Counted from the stretch's first letter, positions 18,194-29,504 are shown. The stretch: DNA of 64,000 nucleotides from Dermacentor variabilis (GCF_050947875.1 NC_134568.1:208546845-208610844); one strand, 5' to 3'. Numbers and translations: made by a program. The notes: generated by a model not told the origin, from the sequence alone.

Positions 18194-18736
18194 TTACCAC
18201 GCGTCTTGATAAGCCAGAGTAGCCTTACGAGACTTTTTTCGCTTTCTTAAGAGCGACTTCTTGCATGAAGAGGGGATCACACTAAATGCCGTGGCCTGCG
18301 GCGTGGTCTGAAGAAATAAAAGAAACGGCAATGTCATTAAAATCGAAGGATTGTAAGCAACACATTCCTGAGTAGGGTGCACTCTCCTCAACTTCGGCGT
18401 CCAAGGGTCGCTACTGCATTTAAGCAAATAAAGTAATTGCATCATTTCGGCGTGCAAAAGCAACTCCAAGCCAATAGGCATACGCGCCAAGGTCAGGAGC
18501 TCGATATTCAAGGATACGCGAGCATTAGTCATTACTGTTTCCCAACGCTTGCTGGTAATTGTCCTCGGCCGTAAATGAGATTCGAATTTCTTGATGTTCT
18601 CTTGGCAAGTGTGCTCAAAGCACGCGGATGAAAGTGACGCGAGATTCTGTAGTCGTTCCGACTCTTTTGCTGCGGAAAGAAGGCGATAAGGAAAGAGCCA
18701 CATTCTCACAAGCATTGTTGTTTTTCGCGGAGACAA
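18194..18736 (-). other. 180-codon open frame of unknown status
   Basis: The longest unexplained frame between the mobile elements, starting with ATG at 18736. The predicted protein is leucine- and serine-rich, has no signal peptide, no repeated motif and no domain I know, and ends in a basic RKRKKSRK stretch. Flanking DNA has similar composition and no splice or promoter signal stands out. A chance frame is more likely than a gene. Confidence 0.15.
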
Positions 18737-19129
18737 AACACAAAGTTTTGTTGGTACAGAAGTCTCTTATCACTCTGACAGCTGCTGACTCTCACGATCT
18801 CTCGTGCGAGCTGTTATGCGCTACATGAGCCATCGTGCGCATAACGTTGCCCAGTGGTGAGACTGAAAGAAACCAAAGAAATATTTATCTGGATTTGCAA
18901 AGCTTTTCTTTCTCATGAGCATTCGTAAGTGGTGCGGTTGGTAATAGAATTTGCTGCGTTAGATAACACGACACAGACAAATGCCTACAGGACGAGCCAC
19001 ATGCACGCGTCGGCGCTCCGTTGCATGCGATTGTGGCGCGTTAAAATGCGCAGCGGATTCTACTGCCAAAGATGCGCCAACTGAGGGGCCCCGAGAGCTG
19101 TTCTACTAAGGAGATTTTCGTAACATTTA
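18737..19129. other. No recognisable feature
   Basis: No gene or repeat boundary seen. Confidence 0.35.
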
Positions 19130-19295
19130 TTGTGTAAGTGAGCCAATTAATTGTGGCCGCCTTGGGTTCCTTAACGTGCCTCTAAAGCACAGTAAACGAG
19201 CGTGTCTGCAGCCCGCTCACATCAAGCCACCATGGCCGGAATTCGAACCGGCGACGTCGGGCTCAGCAGCAGAACGCCATAGAAACCTCGGCGGG
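19130..19295 (-). mobile_element. tRNA-derived SINE, Ruka-related, 3' truncated
   Basis: On the minus strand the copy reads an A-box region (CTATGGCGTTCTGCTGCTGA), a good B box (GCCGGTTCGAATTCCGGCC), then the GTTTACTGTGCTTTAGAGGC and CACGTTAAGGAACCC body blocks and an AATTAATTGG end. The GGCCGCATTTCGATGG block between head and body is missing or replaced. Confidence 0.7.
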
Positions 19296-19584
19296 TGACG
19301 TGTTTTCGTACACGCGAGTGATGTGCTTGTGGTGCAGAACTCATTACGGACCTCGTTTGCATCTTATATGTGAACCCTGGAAATGGTCTGGCTAATCTTC
19401 ATTAATGCGAAAGTATTACGTGCTCCATCAAGCATTATTCCGGCGTTGTCGGGGGCGTGACCGAAAAATGGTACCAAAAATGTCCGATTGCGCGACGAGT
19501 AAAAAATGCTCGGTTTGACGTAAAATCTGTCAGGCAGGCTTCTGTAAACAAGGCCAACCAATGGAATTGGAAAGAAAGTTCAGT

Positions 19585-19680
19585 ACATTTCCGTCTGCAT
19601 GGGAATCGAACCCGCGCTTCCGCTGGGCGAGACGAGCACGCTTCGCCGACGCCACGGTTGTGGCTTGACTAAAGCTGTGC
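19585..19680 (-). repeat. tRNA-like repeat fragment
   Basis: On the minus strand GCGGGTTCGATTCCCATGCA is a good B box preceded by GTCTCGCCCAGCGGAAG. The spacing is too short for a functional tRNA, so it is probably part of another tRNA-related tick repeat. Confidence 0.35.
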
Positions 19681-20115
19681 CTAGTGCGTGCGTCATTGCA
19701 CGCGGCCCGTCACTGCCTCCGTCATTGCCTCTCACGTGTAACTTGCTCTTCGGATTTCATCGTAGCTGTGTCTACTGCGATGCGCTCTCGGTGCCAGATC
19801 AAGAGCGTATAAAATGAGGTGTGCCTATAGTGCGTTCATCATTGCACACACCACGTCGCTGCCTCCCGCGCTTGCTCTTCGGATCTTATCGGTGCCGTGT
19901 ATACTGGGATGCGCTCCGAAGCGTCTGCTACAGCGGCATCTGTGAAACGTGGTCGCCCACGGAAGCACGCCGCAGAAGACGAAGCAAGGGAGCACAAAAA
20001 GGAATGCCGTGCAAGTTTACAACGCGCACGACGACATACGGATGAATACCTAAGCGAAAACATTTCCCCAGAACGACTACGATGCTTTCGCATTCCCACA
20101 CGTAAGCAGTCTTAA
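19678..20115 (+). repeat. Partly duplicated repeat carrying an AT-hook-like frame
   Basis: Segments 19678-19795 and 19820-19920 are diverged copies; both contain GTGCGT(G/T)C(G/A)TCATTGCAC and CTTGCTCTTCGGAT and end GATGCGCTC. The second runs into a 72-codon frame (19897-20115) with the AT-hook-like VKRGRPRKHA and a basic, Arg/Glu-rich tail. It resembles coding matter from a repeated gene or transposon; function unknown. Confidence 0.35.
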
Positions 20116-22149
20116 GTGTCTCTGCCGAACTTTTTACTTACTGCGGTATCAGTTATGCGAGCACACGAGGGGTATTCGCTCCATCCCGTCGCCGCCGCGC
20201 TCTACCAGGTTCGACGACGCATGCCTACATGCCTACATGGCCCGCGCGCCGAGAGTTGATCACGTGATCTGATGCGGGTGCGAGGGCGAGCAGAGAAGGC
20301 TGGTGTCATGATGCTAGCTGTTTACCCGCGCGCCCTACGTTGGTCACCTGACCTGCTGGGTTTAGGAGGCGCGAAACGGTGCAATCGTAAAGGCAGCGGC
20401 AGCACGGAACGTTCGCTCTCTGACGAGCACGCGCACTCCCCGCTGCCGGCGCTCCTCAGCACGCCAGCGTTGAAGGCGCGAGTACACGTGGCGCTCGAGT
20501 GAACCCTGTCCTTGAGCGCCTTTCGGTGCGCGACATCATGCGTGTTAAGTTAGTAAACGAATATTTACTGCAGTTTATACTGCCCACGAAATTATGAGCC
20601 TTACTTAGCCTAATATTCTAATTCTTTGCTATCGCTGCATATACGGGCGCTACTGCGATTTTCTTGCTTGTAACATTTGCCTAGGCACTCGCTTTTTTTT
20701 TTCAATTTAGCTCACGAGGGAGCAGGCGCAGCCAGCGCCCCTAAGTTAACCAGTGTGCACGTAAGTATATTTGAGAAGATTAGCAGCATTGTTGCTTCAT
20801 ACGCTTACCGAGGGGAAAAATGAATTACCCTCCTCGTCTTTGTATTTCTATTGTCATGCAGAAAACGTGAGCGAAGCGCAATAACTTGTGCTGTTTTTGT
20901 AGATTGCATACATCATGTCACTGATGCTCTTGCGTTAATTGGCTAAGTCTTTATATGGAAATCAGAATGTTCAATAGGGGGCGGCAAGATGTATTCTTGT
21001 TTCCTGTGTCACTATTGAAGAAGACACCCGGGCCTGAGAAATATATTACTGGAACCTAAGGCCCAAATTTATTTTCCCCATATCAGCTCGGTTACTGCAC
21101 TAAGTTTTTTCCTTGTCCAAGGAAGATGGCGTATTCAAAACCTGTTATTAGAAGCTTGGACTTCGCATGTTAGCATGGTACAGTCCGTGTTTGCATCCAA
21201 GCAAGGCACAGAGCCTATCTTCCTGTTGTAGAAGAATTTGTCTACAGTGCGCCTAAAGCAAGTATTATGTACATGCATGGTGGCACGAGACGACATCCAC
21301 TGAGACCGCTGTGACAGAGAGATGGCTCTTACGCACACAGTCGCACGAACTCGAAAGATAAATCTTGGACACCTAAAGCAACGCCTGCAAAAATTTGACA
21401 AAGGCTTCTTTCTCTTCAGGCTACCCTGCTTTCAAACTATCTGTCTGTACCTATGATATCTCAGTAACTTTATCGAGTATTTTCGCATGCTGGTCTACAT
21501 ATTTGTAGCGGCGCTGCAAACCGCCACAACGCGTATCGAGACAAACGACGACGGCAGCAAAGGAGAGATCTTCAAGCTTACAAACCACGACACAACCATT
21601 GGCTCCGACAGGCAGCCCGCGCTCGCGCCGTTCCGCAGTTTTCTGCTGATTAAATGTGACCACGGTCGCCTACTCGGCGAGCTCTACGTATTCCTATTAA
21701 TAACCACAGGGTCTAAAAGCAAGGAATAAAAAAATGCATTTAGGTTACAGCCTTGGCCACGCCGCCCGGACGACATTGTAAAACCTTCTCACGGAATTCC
21801 CACGCAGCAATCTGAGACTGCGCATACAAGGTCGTCTCCGTTTCCGACACAGGTATATTTTATCCCTGGCAAAATCTTCTGTATACCCTGAGTTATGCCT
21901 TGTTAAGCAAAAGTGCGCCGCATGGACAGCGCTCCAGTACATTATCTCTGAATGACCTTTGAGCTGGCCGAATTTGAGGGCTGAATCTAAAGTGGTGGTG
22001 GTGTTCGTTCGGACACGAATGTAATCTTTATTCAAATGAGACGGCATATAGAGGTGCACGCACGTGCTAATTGTGCGCGTTTGTGTCCTGTATCTATAAG
22101 TGCGCATTTTTTACTAGAACTGTGGAATAGCCATATTATCTAGCGGAAT
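20116..22149. other. No recognisable gene; GC-rich patch at 20200-20520
   Basis: The first 400 bases are GC-rich with the look of a dispersed repeat. The rest is AT-rich with short frames only. A 120-codon minus frame at 21745-22107 has no recognisable motif. Confidence 0.35.
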
Positions 22150-22772
22150 AACCTACCTGTTTTATCTGGTGTACCACAAGGTTCGGTTTCAGGACCAATT
22201 TTGTTTCTATTATATGTAAATCACATTGCTAATGACTTGCACCCTAACATTGAACTGAGTCTATTTGCGGATGATTGCCTTATTTACTGTCGCGTTAAGA
22301 ATGTCCAGGATCAAGTGTTGTTGAACGAATGCTTGCAAAGAATTTATGACTGGTGTGTTACGTGGGACATGAAAATTAATTTCGATAAATAAGCTTACAT
22401 GTCTGTGTCTAACAAGAAAACCCCATTGCTTTTTACTTACAGAATAAATAATAGGCCACTTCAACATGTTAGTAAGCTTAAGTATCTCGGGGTCACACTC
22501 ACGCACAATTTTAATTGGAATGAACACATTGAAAACATTTGTGGTTCTGCTCAACGCAAACTCGGCCTATTAAGGCGAAAGTTGAAAGCTGCTACACCCG
22601 AGGTAAAGCTCAAGGCGTACAAAACAATTGTACGGCCCACACTGGAGTACGCATGTATAGTCTGGGATCCGCACCAAGTGGGCTTGATAAATAAACTGGA
22701 ACGGAGTCAAAGACTAGCGGCATGGTTTATCTTTAATGCTTACCAAAGAACGCAGTCTGTAACTGCGTTATT
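22150..22772 (+). pseudogene. CR1/L2-like LINE reverse transcriptase, 5' piece of split copy
   Basis: In one frame: LSGVPQGSVSGPILFLLYVN, LFADDCLIY (intact catalytic DD), then KLKYLGVTLTHNFNWNEHI, RKLGLLRRKL, LKAYKTIVRPTLEYAC and VWDPHQ. This is the second half of a CR1/L2-type RT and thumb. An in-frame TAA lies at 22390-22392. The 5' end is truncated at about 22123-22150. The frame is interrupted at 22772 by the TIR element and resumes at 23554. Confidence 0.8.
22770..22772. repeat. Target-site duplication ATT (left)
   Basis: ATT repeated at 23551-23553. Removing the element and one ATT restores the LINE reading frame, which validates the boundary. Confidence 0.75.
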
Positions 22773-23550
22773 AGACAGTGTTAGTACTGCGTAGGTAAGA
22801 TCGCTACGTTCTGCGAAGTGCGCATGCGCAGAACGCAACACGAACGGTACGTGATGCGTACGCGGCCGCTGCGTACGCACGCATCCGATTCTTGCGTGCG
22901 TACGTAGGGAGCCTTGCGTGGTGCTCTCGTGGTTCTCGTTTGTTCGGGAGAGCGCGAGACAAAAGAGTTTCACAAAATGGCAGCGTCAAAGGCGACCAGC
23001 GGAAGGCTGTACTTTTCAATGGCCTACGATTTGGCTTTGCTGCGTGAAGTGAACGCGCAGAAGCCATTCCCGGATCCTTCACGGTGGGAATGCACAGCAG
23101 AAATAGGAACTTCGTTTTTAAGAAAGCGTTCAGTGTGTGCTGTTTGCGCGAAAGGCTCGACCGACAATTGGCGCAGCTCGTCGCAAATGACCGTGTCAGC
23201 CTCAGAAAGCAAGTACTCGCTTTTTTATTTTTCTCGATATGATCGTGTATTTAATCCGCATGAAAAGTGGAGTCTCTTAAATGCCTAAATATAGTTCGAC
23301 GAAGCGGGAACGCGCCCACACGGTGCATCACGTTAGCGAGATCAACAGCGTCTAGTTCGACCGACGGTTCGACGTAAACTGGAGGACGCGGCCAATGCGC
23401 TCCGACGCTCCCGGCGTCTAACGCTCGCCCGCTTACGTATACGTAGGCATTTCGCAGTACTAAAAGCCCTAACGCGACACGCGCTCCTACGTTCCGCAAA
23501 GCACTTGCGTGCTGCGTACGTATCGTCACGGCGCAGTACTAAAACTGTCT
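22773..23550. mobile_element. TIR DNA transposon (Harbinger-like candidate) nested in a LINE
   Basis: The 778-bp element has terminal inverted repeats AGACAGTGTTAGTACTGCG (left) and AGACAGTTTTAGTACTGCG (right, reverse complement), one mismatch in 19. A second TAGTACTGCG-type site lies inside the right end at about 23452-23470. Subterminal palindromes rich in GTACGC are present. A 3-bp duplication and an encoded MADF/Myb-like piece fit the PIF/Harbinger pattern, although ATT is not the usual TWA target. No transposase is present. Confidence 0.7.
22977..23212 (+). pseudogene. MADF/Myb-SANT-like DNA-binding domain fragment
   Basis: From the ATG at 22977 the frame reads RLYFSMAYDLALLREVNAQK with PFPDPSRW, a typical first helix of the MADF/Myb-like proteins encoded by Harbinger-type transposons. 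After the T5 run at 23115-23119 the matching continuation lies in another frame: KKAFSVCCLRERLDRQLAQL then VANDRVSLRK. The frame break would prevent a full product. A GT at 23213-23214 just after SLRK could be a remnant of a splice donor. The protein family binds transposon ends and helps the separate nuclease; here only this piece remains. Confidence 0.6.
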
Positions 23551-23553
23551 ATT

Positions 23554-23865
23554 CTCTCGTGCCGGTTTGCCCGAACTCGCAACGCGCAGAAAAATAGCCA
23601 GGTTGAAATTCTTGTATTAACTGTATAGCAATAAGTTGAATTTGGACCCCCGACTATACTTGCGTCCCCCTGGACGAGTGTCCCCACGTACAGGTCACCC
23701 TCATGCTGTAATGCCCTATGTGTCGCGCGTTGATGCCTTCAAATTTTCCTTTCTTGTGAAAACTATAGCCGATTCGAACAGCCTTGACGCAGATGTATTT
23801 ATTGAAACGCACACAACTGAATCACTTGAGCATTAAGTGATTCATTCATTCATTAAGTGATTTTC
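23554..23865 (+). pseudogene. CR1/L2-like LINE, 3' piece of split copy
   Basis: Continues the frame broken at 22772: LPELATRRKIARLKFLY, a stop, then NKLNLDPRLYLRPPGRVSPR, TGHPHAVMPYVSRVDAF and KTIADSNSLDADVF, the normal C-terminus of CR1/L2-like ORF2. The end has a short TTCA-type repeat (about 23839-23855), consistent with a LINE tail. Confidence 0.75.
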
Positions 23866-24538
23866 TTAATGCAAAGCATTAAGGAAAAATGAAAGTTCGT
23901 TCAGATGTATTTTTGCGCTGAGACGCAAAAGTATAAAACTCTACTCATGTTGACTATTTCTAAAATAGGCATGTGCAGGCCGCATTATATTTGCGAAACA
24001 AGCTGAACATCCTTGAAATCCGAGATCTGTTTCTAGATAATCTCTAATGTTTTAGATTTTTGAGAGCGAAAGCTTGTCATCCACCGGACAATAGCACGAA
24101 GCTTTGTAATTTTGTGATGTTAATAGATACGTTTTTTGAATGCTCACGCTGACGAGCGTTTGAAGGCTTTCTTTTTTTTCTTCGGTGGGCGTTAAACACC
24201 TGTACCCTGCCACACTATGACTTGTTAAGATGTGTTGAAAATAGTATAGACGAGATCGGCGTTTTCAAACTAATTATGAAATAAATGTCTTTGTAGCATA
24301 TTTTTTTTTAGAACTGCATAGATTTTACTTGTCCCCGACGTTTAAGCATTGAAACATTTTTATAAAGTTTTGTAAAATAAAGGATATGGTGACTGTATAA
24401 TTTTCTGCTTGGTATTGGTTTTAATTTGTGTCTTGCCCTGCTAAACTAAGAGTATTCATTGCATATCGACAAATCAAATTTATTTAATTTTCTAAATATA
24501 TAAGTAAGATTTTGTGGCGTTTATTTACTGCACATTTT
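23866..24538. other. AT-rich, no recognisable feature
   Basis: Composition drops to strongly AT-rich. No coding sequence is evident. Confidence 0.4.
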
Positions 24539-24552
24539 AATGCTTTCAAAAA

Positions 24553-24758
24553 CACGCCGTGGTTGCTCAGTGGCTATTGTGTTGGCCTGCTGAGGACGAG
24601 GTCGCATTTCGATGGGGGCAGAATGCGAAAACCCCCGTTTACTTAGATTTAGGTGCATGTTAAAGAACCCCACGTGGTCGTAGTGGGGGACACTACGGCG
24701 TGCCTCATAATCAGAAAGTAGTTTTGGGCACGTAAAGCCCCATAATTTAATTTTTTTT
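24553..24758 (+). mobile_element. Ruka SINE with deleted B box
   Basis: The copy starts CACGCCGTGGTTGCTCAGTG and has the standard body and 3' end. The B-box segment between GAGGTCGC and GCATTTCGATGG is missing. A 14-base target duplication flanks it: AATGCTTTCAAAAA at 24539-24552 and AATGCTTCCAAAAA at 24759-24772, one mismatch. Confidence 0.9.
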
Positions 24759-24772
24759 AATGCTTCCAAAAA

Positions 24773-24985
24773 GAAGGCGCTGACGTTGTCGCTATCTTAC
24801 ATGATCGGTTTTGTACCCTTGAAGGGACAATTGGGAATCTAGTAGATGTAATCATTAAATTGCTGGATGTGAAATTATTGAGTACCGATTACCTTATACG
24901 TGCTGGTGTTATATCAGGGGCCTAATTAGCCACTTCTCTTGCTCAGCTCTGGCCTTTTAAGGTTAGCTAAGAGGACTATAACGAA
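24773..24985. other. No recognisable feature
   Basis: Short AT-rich unique sequence. Confidence 0.3.
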
Positions 24986-24990
24986 GATAT

Positions 24991-25007
24991 ATGTGTGTGT
25001 GTGTGTC

Positions 25008-25040
<33 letters not shown>
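24991..25040. repeat. (GT)n microsatellite
   Basis: About 25 GT units with a few interruptions. Confidence 0.95.
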
Positions 25041-25920
25041 TTTAGCACCCAGTCTCTTTGTAAAATTATGCGAAAACCTGTCAAAGACTGCATTTAATTT
25101 CATCAAAACTGCTAATTTTGCTAGTTCAAATGTTGAATTCATGGTCACGCTCATGAAGTGCATTTCCTTCTTTGTCCCTTGTGTTGGCACTGCATTTTCT
25201 TAACCATTTATTTAACTGTGTATCAGTAAAAATTATATTGAACAGACCGATCAACATATTCTGTGACTGCGCGCCTAAGGGAACGAAAAAAAAACGGTAA
25301 AAAAAAACTTCACGTGACTTGTTTATCACACTACATTGCTATAGGTGTGTTGTCGTCCCCTCTTTGATAGCACTACTATTTTGAGCAGAGCTGTGACTGA
25401 GGTCACCCGCTAGACCGTAGAGGCCGAGCATATAGCAACTTTCTGGGAAGCGTACATAAGCGAACCTTCAGTAGCATTTCTGTTACATCAAATATGTTTC
25501 AGTTCTGTCTGGCTGTATTTCCACTTTTTTATTGTTTTATTTTTGTTGCTGGTTGAGTCGGACGGTGCACTTGGTCTGTGTCTAGGTTGCGGAAAGGTAG
25601 ATTAGTTTGGGGCTTGCCGATGACATTAAAGACTGTCGTTGAAGGTAGCGCTTTGTGTGTCCAATGTACCTTCAGGTGTCATTGTTTTTTTTGTGTTTAA
25701 ATCATTCATACAATAAAACAATAAGTCCATATAGAAACGATCATCAGACCCACCGACCGACCAGCCATCAATTCAACAAACAAACCATGACATAAAATTC
25801 ATGTGATGTTCTCACTTCAATGTAATCTTTCATCTTTCAACTCAACTGTTTTTCCTAGTGGCTCTAGTGTTCACTTACCTGCGGTATTCAGCGGCGGTCG
25901 CTATCGTGTGCACCAAATAA
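25041..25920. other. No recognisable feature
   Basis: AT-rich sequence with short frames only. Confidence 0.35.
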
Positions 25921-25925
25921 GCGTA

Positions 25926-25995
25926 TGGTATGGTATGAATAACTTTATTGGGTCCTGAAGGTCAACCCTAGGTTGACGCGGGCTGCTCACCAGGA
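25926..25995 (-). mobile_element. 5'-truncated LINE 3' end
   Basis: On the minus strand the piece reads GGGTTGACCTTCAGGACCCA, then AATAAAGTTATTCATACC followed by repeated ATACC units. This is the usual form of a short LINE 3' UTR and tail in such genomes. Confidence 0.5.
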
Positions 25996-26404
25996 ATAAA
26001 TAAGCGCAATATCTATTAATTTTCAAACTGCTGCAAACGACAGAAACACGAGAACAAAACAAATACCTTGTGTTCAGAATATTTGCAAGGCATGCTAACC
26101 GGTAATGAAGAGAACCAGGTGATGTTCTAAAAATACATGTTTAGGTAGAAACAACACTGAAAACCTGACAACAAAAGGAAGACAAAGACGGTCAGTTTTT
26201 CTTGTCCCGTTTTTAATGCTGGTTGCAATATGATTCAAAAAAAAAATATTGCAGATTCTGGGACCTTGTTTAAACGAAGATTTTGTTGGTGTTTACAAAG
26301 AGCGCTGTTTTTGTTTAACGACCATATGCCAGTGTAGAGCACACGACCAGGTTTGACACACGTTTTCATCGCATCGGAAAATGCCTAGCTTGTGGCGCTC
26401 GAAC
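25996..26404. other. No recognisable feature
   Basis: AT-rich unique sequence. Confidence 0.35.
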
Positions 26405-26560
26405 TTGTGGATCGCGCGCATGACGACGAAATAGTGACAATGTTGAAATGACGATGACTGCATGATGATGATGTAATGACGACGTTGATATGACGATGAC
26501 GGCACAAAGACAACGGGTTGACAAAAATGGAGTGACCACACTGGAATGGCGACGATGGAA
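26405..26560. repeat. Degenerate GAY-type simple repeat
   Basis: Irregular TGACGA/ATGATG runs, likely a decayed trinucleotide microsatellite. Confidence 0.5.
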
Positions 26561-28440
26561 CGACAACAACAGCGTCGAGAGAGAGAAGAGAGTGAGAGAT
26601 TGCCGCATAAAATGGGTATCTTACCACCACTGTGATTCTCGGCATGCTGACCCTACGCTCAGAAAAAAAAGGAAAACAAAATAAACATGAAAAAACAACA
26701 ACCACAAGAAAGATCGGCTTCTGCCTTGGCTTCTCCCATCCCCGCAGTGTAACAGGACAGCGATAGCGTGTTCAACCCAAAATCAACCGAAACTAACGTT
26801 GTCCACATGTTGCCTGTCTACATTATACGTTTTCTGCAACGCAGTTTAATGAATGGTGTTTCTGAGTGTCGTGAATTGAATCCGATGACGACCCCGGTCT
26901 GCGGATGAACAGGTCTGCTGTTCGTAAAGCAGGGAAAGCTGCTCGGCGCGCTTCCTATAGTCGCAACCTAATATCAGCGTGGTGGAAGGTTTGTTACAGG
27001 TCATCAACGAAGAAAATACACATAAAGAGGAACGTAATTTGCTGTGAACATAATTTTTTTATTCAGAATATCAAAAATACAAACGCCCGCAAAAATGCGC
27101 GGGCAATGTGTATATTCCTTTTTTATTTTCCTAGCCTGAGTACTCACAATGGTGAATGTATATATAATATATGTTTAGTAGACGTAGCATTACTTGTGTA
27201 CTAGTCAGATATGCAGCGATAAAATAACTGACAACACTTTCGTTCGGGGACAGGAAGGACAGCTGATAACGTCAGAGCATATTCTTGTGGTCTGAACACG
27301 ACTAGAAAAGAGTGACATGTACGTTCCCTTCTCGCACATCCGCTCTTAGGGGTAAGTACATTCTTATTAGCAATACAGGCTTTGTAAGACCGCAAAGATC
27401 TTTCCGAAAAGTCGGAGGTAATGCTATGAAGTTATCTGACTAATATTTCACATTCCCTGATAAAAATGAAAGGGGCACGAATAGCATGGGAACCTTACGT
27501 CATCTACCCAAGGACGTAACCATTAAGGTCTGTGTTTTTTCATTTCCATGAACATTGATTATTAGAACGGCTGTCCGCCACGACTCTCAAGGGAGCATCA
27601 TATTTTCGTCTGGGATGCAAAAGAGATCCCCGCTCCCATTTTTCCTTCACAACAAGAGACACCTTGGCCCCTTCTCCGCCTCTATTTCTTGTACTACGAC
27701 TGTTCCGTCATCTAAAAGGGCTATTGTTGACCTTTGTCGCTCATGATGTAATGCAGTTTGAGAAAACGATCCTAGAGATAAAACAGCGGTCCTGTTTTTC
27801 TTTCCGTGTGGCGAAAATTGAGCCTAGTACGATTGGTGGGAGCTCCTTTCTTTTGCACTTGAGCGTGCCACTTACACCGAGGCTGTGGCTGTCGCCTCCA
27901 GTGATGGCGTCCCTTATTTTTTTCTTCATTCTCTCTCTCACGTTATCTCCTAGCTAAAGCGCGACATAACAAAAATCTCACTGAGAACAAAAGCATATCG
28001 ATTCGCTTGCGTTCACCCTAGCTTCAGAGATTGAGCCCGAAAAGCACACTCATTAAAACCACACAATCGTAAAATCGAGGTAGCTTGAGTGAGCGGCTGT
28101 TTTTTTTTCTTCGCATTTTTCGTTACGTAACATAAAACAATGGACCAAGGTGCAAACGATTCCACAAGTTTCCGAACTCTTCAAACGCACACCCGCGAGC
28201 AGGCGAAGAATGATATCTTAAGAAATGACTGGATTACTTCTCGTAGCTTGCAATACCAGTATTCGTAGAGCTAAGCGAAAACATGTGGTGCCTACTTAAC
28301 GGTCGCGACGCGTCAGGTTGCGTTCCCTCGCGAACAAGGCCGGCCCTTTTTTTAGTTTGGTGAGAGTTTCGTCATACCATGAAAATTAGTTGGTGAGACA
28401 GCCCAGCGGTCACATGAGCTTTCCTGCACGAAAAATCAAC
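26561..28440. other. No recognisable gene
   Basis: AT-rich sequence with scattered short frames. It lies downstream of the glycine-rich exon in that gene's sense, so part could be its 3' untranslated region. I see no AATAAA on the minus strand close to the stop. Confidence 0.35.
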
Positions 28441-28457
28441 GTCAAAGTGTGGGCCAT

Positions 28458-28942
28458 TCACTTCTTCCAACCGTAGTGCGCTCCTTTAAGGCCTCCAGGC
28501 CCGGGTCCCACTCCGGCTAAGGGCACGTTGGAGCCGACCAGCCCCTGTCCCAGATTGACGACAGGCCTGATGGTGTGGCTGACGGTTGCCACCGGCTGGT
28601 GGACGTAAGTGACCACGGGCCGGGTCACGTAGCCTATACGGATGAACGGCTGCCGCACGAAGGACACCGTAGTGGCCAGAGGCACAGCGAGCGCGGCTCC
28701 CGGCGCTCCCAGACCCAGGGGACCCGCGCCGAAGCCGTCGCCGAAGCCACCGCCTAGGCCCGGTCCACCCGCTCCGCCGAGGCCGCCGAAGCCGCCTAGT
28801 CCTCCCAAGTCCCCGGGTCCCAGGCCGCCCGGGCCAACGTCTCCGCAGCAGCCCAGTTTGACCGCGAAGCACAGTACGGTGACGCACAACACGTCGAGCT
28901 GCGAGGCCAACGATGGAATAGGGGCGTCAGCGTTTTTTCCAT
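28458..28942 (-). CDS. Secreted glycine-rich protein, terminal exon
   Basis: The frame has no ATG of its own. It opens after a probable splice acceptor (TTTCAG, minus strand, just above 28942; an alternative CTCGCAG lies near 28900) and stops at 28458. After an N-terminal hydrophobic core (LDVLCVTVLCFAVKLGCCG), typical of a signal peptide, come about 50 residues of GLGG/GPGG/GFGG repeats, then a valine-rich part with VRQPFIRIGY, TRPVVTYVHQPVATV and HTIRPVVNLG, and a C-terminal HYGWKK. Glycine-loop plus VVTYV-type blocks are seen in arthropod cuticle and tick cement-like proteins. GC-rich codon use contrasts with the AT-rich flanks. The likely role is extracellular structural protein. The first exon with the start codon was not located. 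Confidence 0.65.
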
Positions 28943-28949
28943 ACTGAAA

Positions 28950-29500
28950 TCAGTTAACCGCGCAAAATTAACGCGAAACGAATGTCCGATGCGCTGACTT
29001 CGGTACCTAAAATGGTGATTTAGGCGCGGTAAACTTACTACGAAACAGAGAACAGCATTTCTGGCACCCTCAAGCGAAGTATCAATTGTAACTAGCTCAG
29101 TAGACCAAATACTGAGCTTACTGGTTAATGTATAACTAAAATATTTCGTGTTCTTTCTTTCTTTGTACAGATGTACTCTCCATGGCCCAAAATAAAAAGG
29201 TAAAGTTGTTTTTATAGTCTTTTGTGGTGCGTAATGGTATGTGGGCTTTGTAGGGTTAACATATTGAAAGTTCAATAACAAAACATGTGGCAGTGTCGCC
29301 CGAAGGGCGAATAATTGGCAATGATAACAAGGCTTATTGATGCAGTTCGACTTCTCGAAGGCTGTTCTAAATATAGGGCGACCATTTTTAAACTTTCCCG
29401 GCATTTTTAAAGATTGCTCGTGGCAGACGACATTATATACTCTTGTCTTTGAGCTGGATTATTCGAAGAGGTTGGCATTACTAGCACGAAAATCGAAACG
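28950..29500. other. Probable intron or upstream sequence of the glycine-rich gene
   Basis: Unique AT-rich sequence with no motif apart from its position upstream (minus sense) of the exon. A minus frame to 29404 overlaps it without recognisable content. Confidence 0.3.
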
Positions 29501-29504
29501 CACA

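Noticed and set aside
24963..25190. 75-codon frame with HTHTQTHTHT
   Set aside because: Translation of the (GT)n microsatellite.
28486..28887. Arg-rich minus frame overlapping the glycine-rich exon
   Set aside because: A shifted-frame shadow of the glycine-rich coding sequence.
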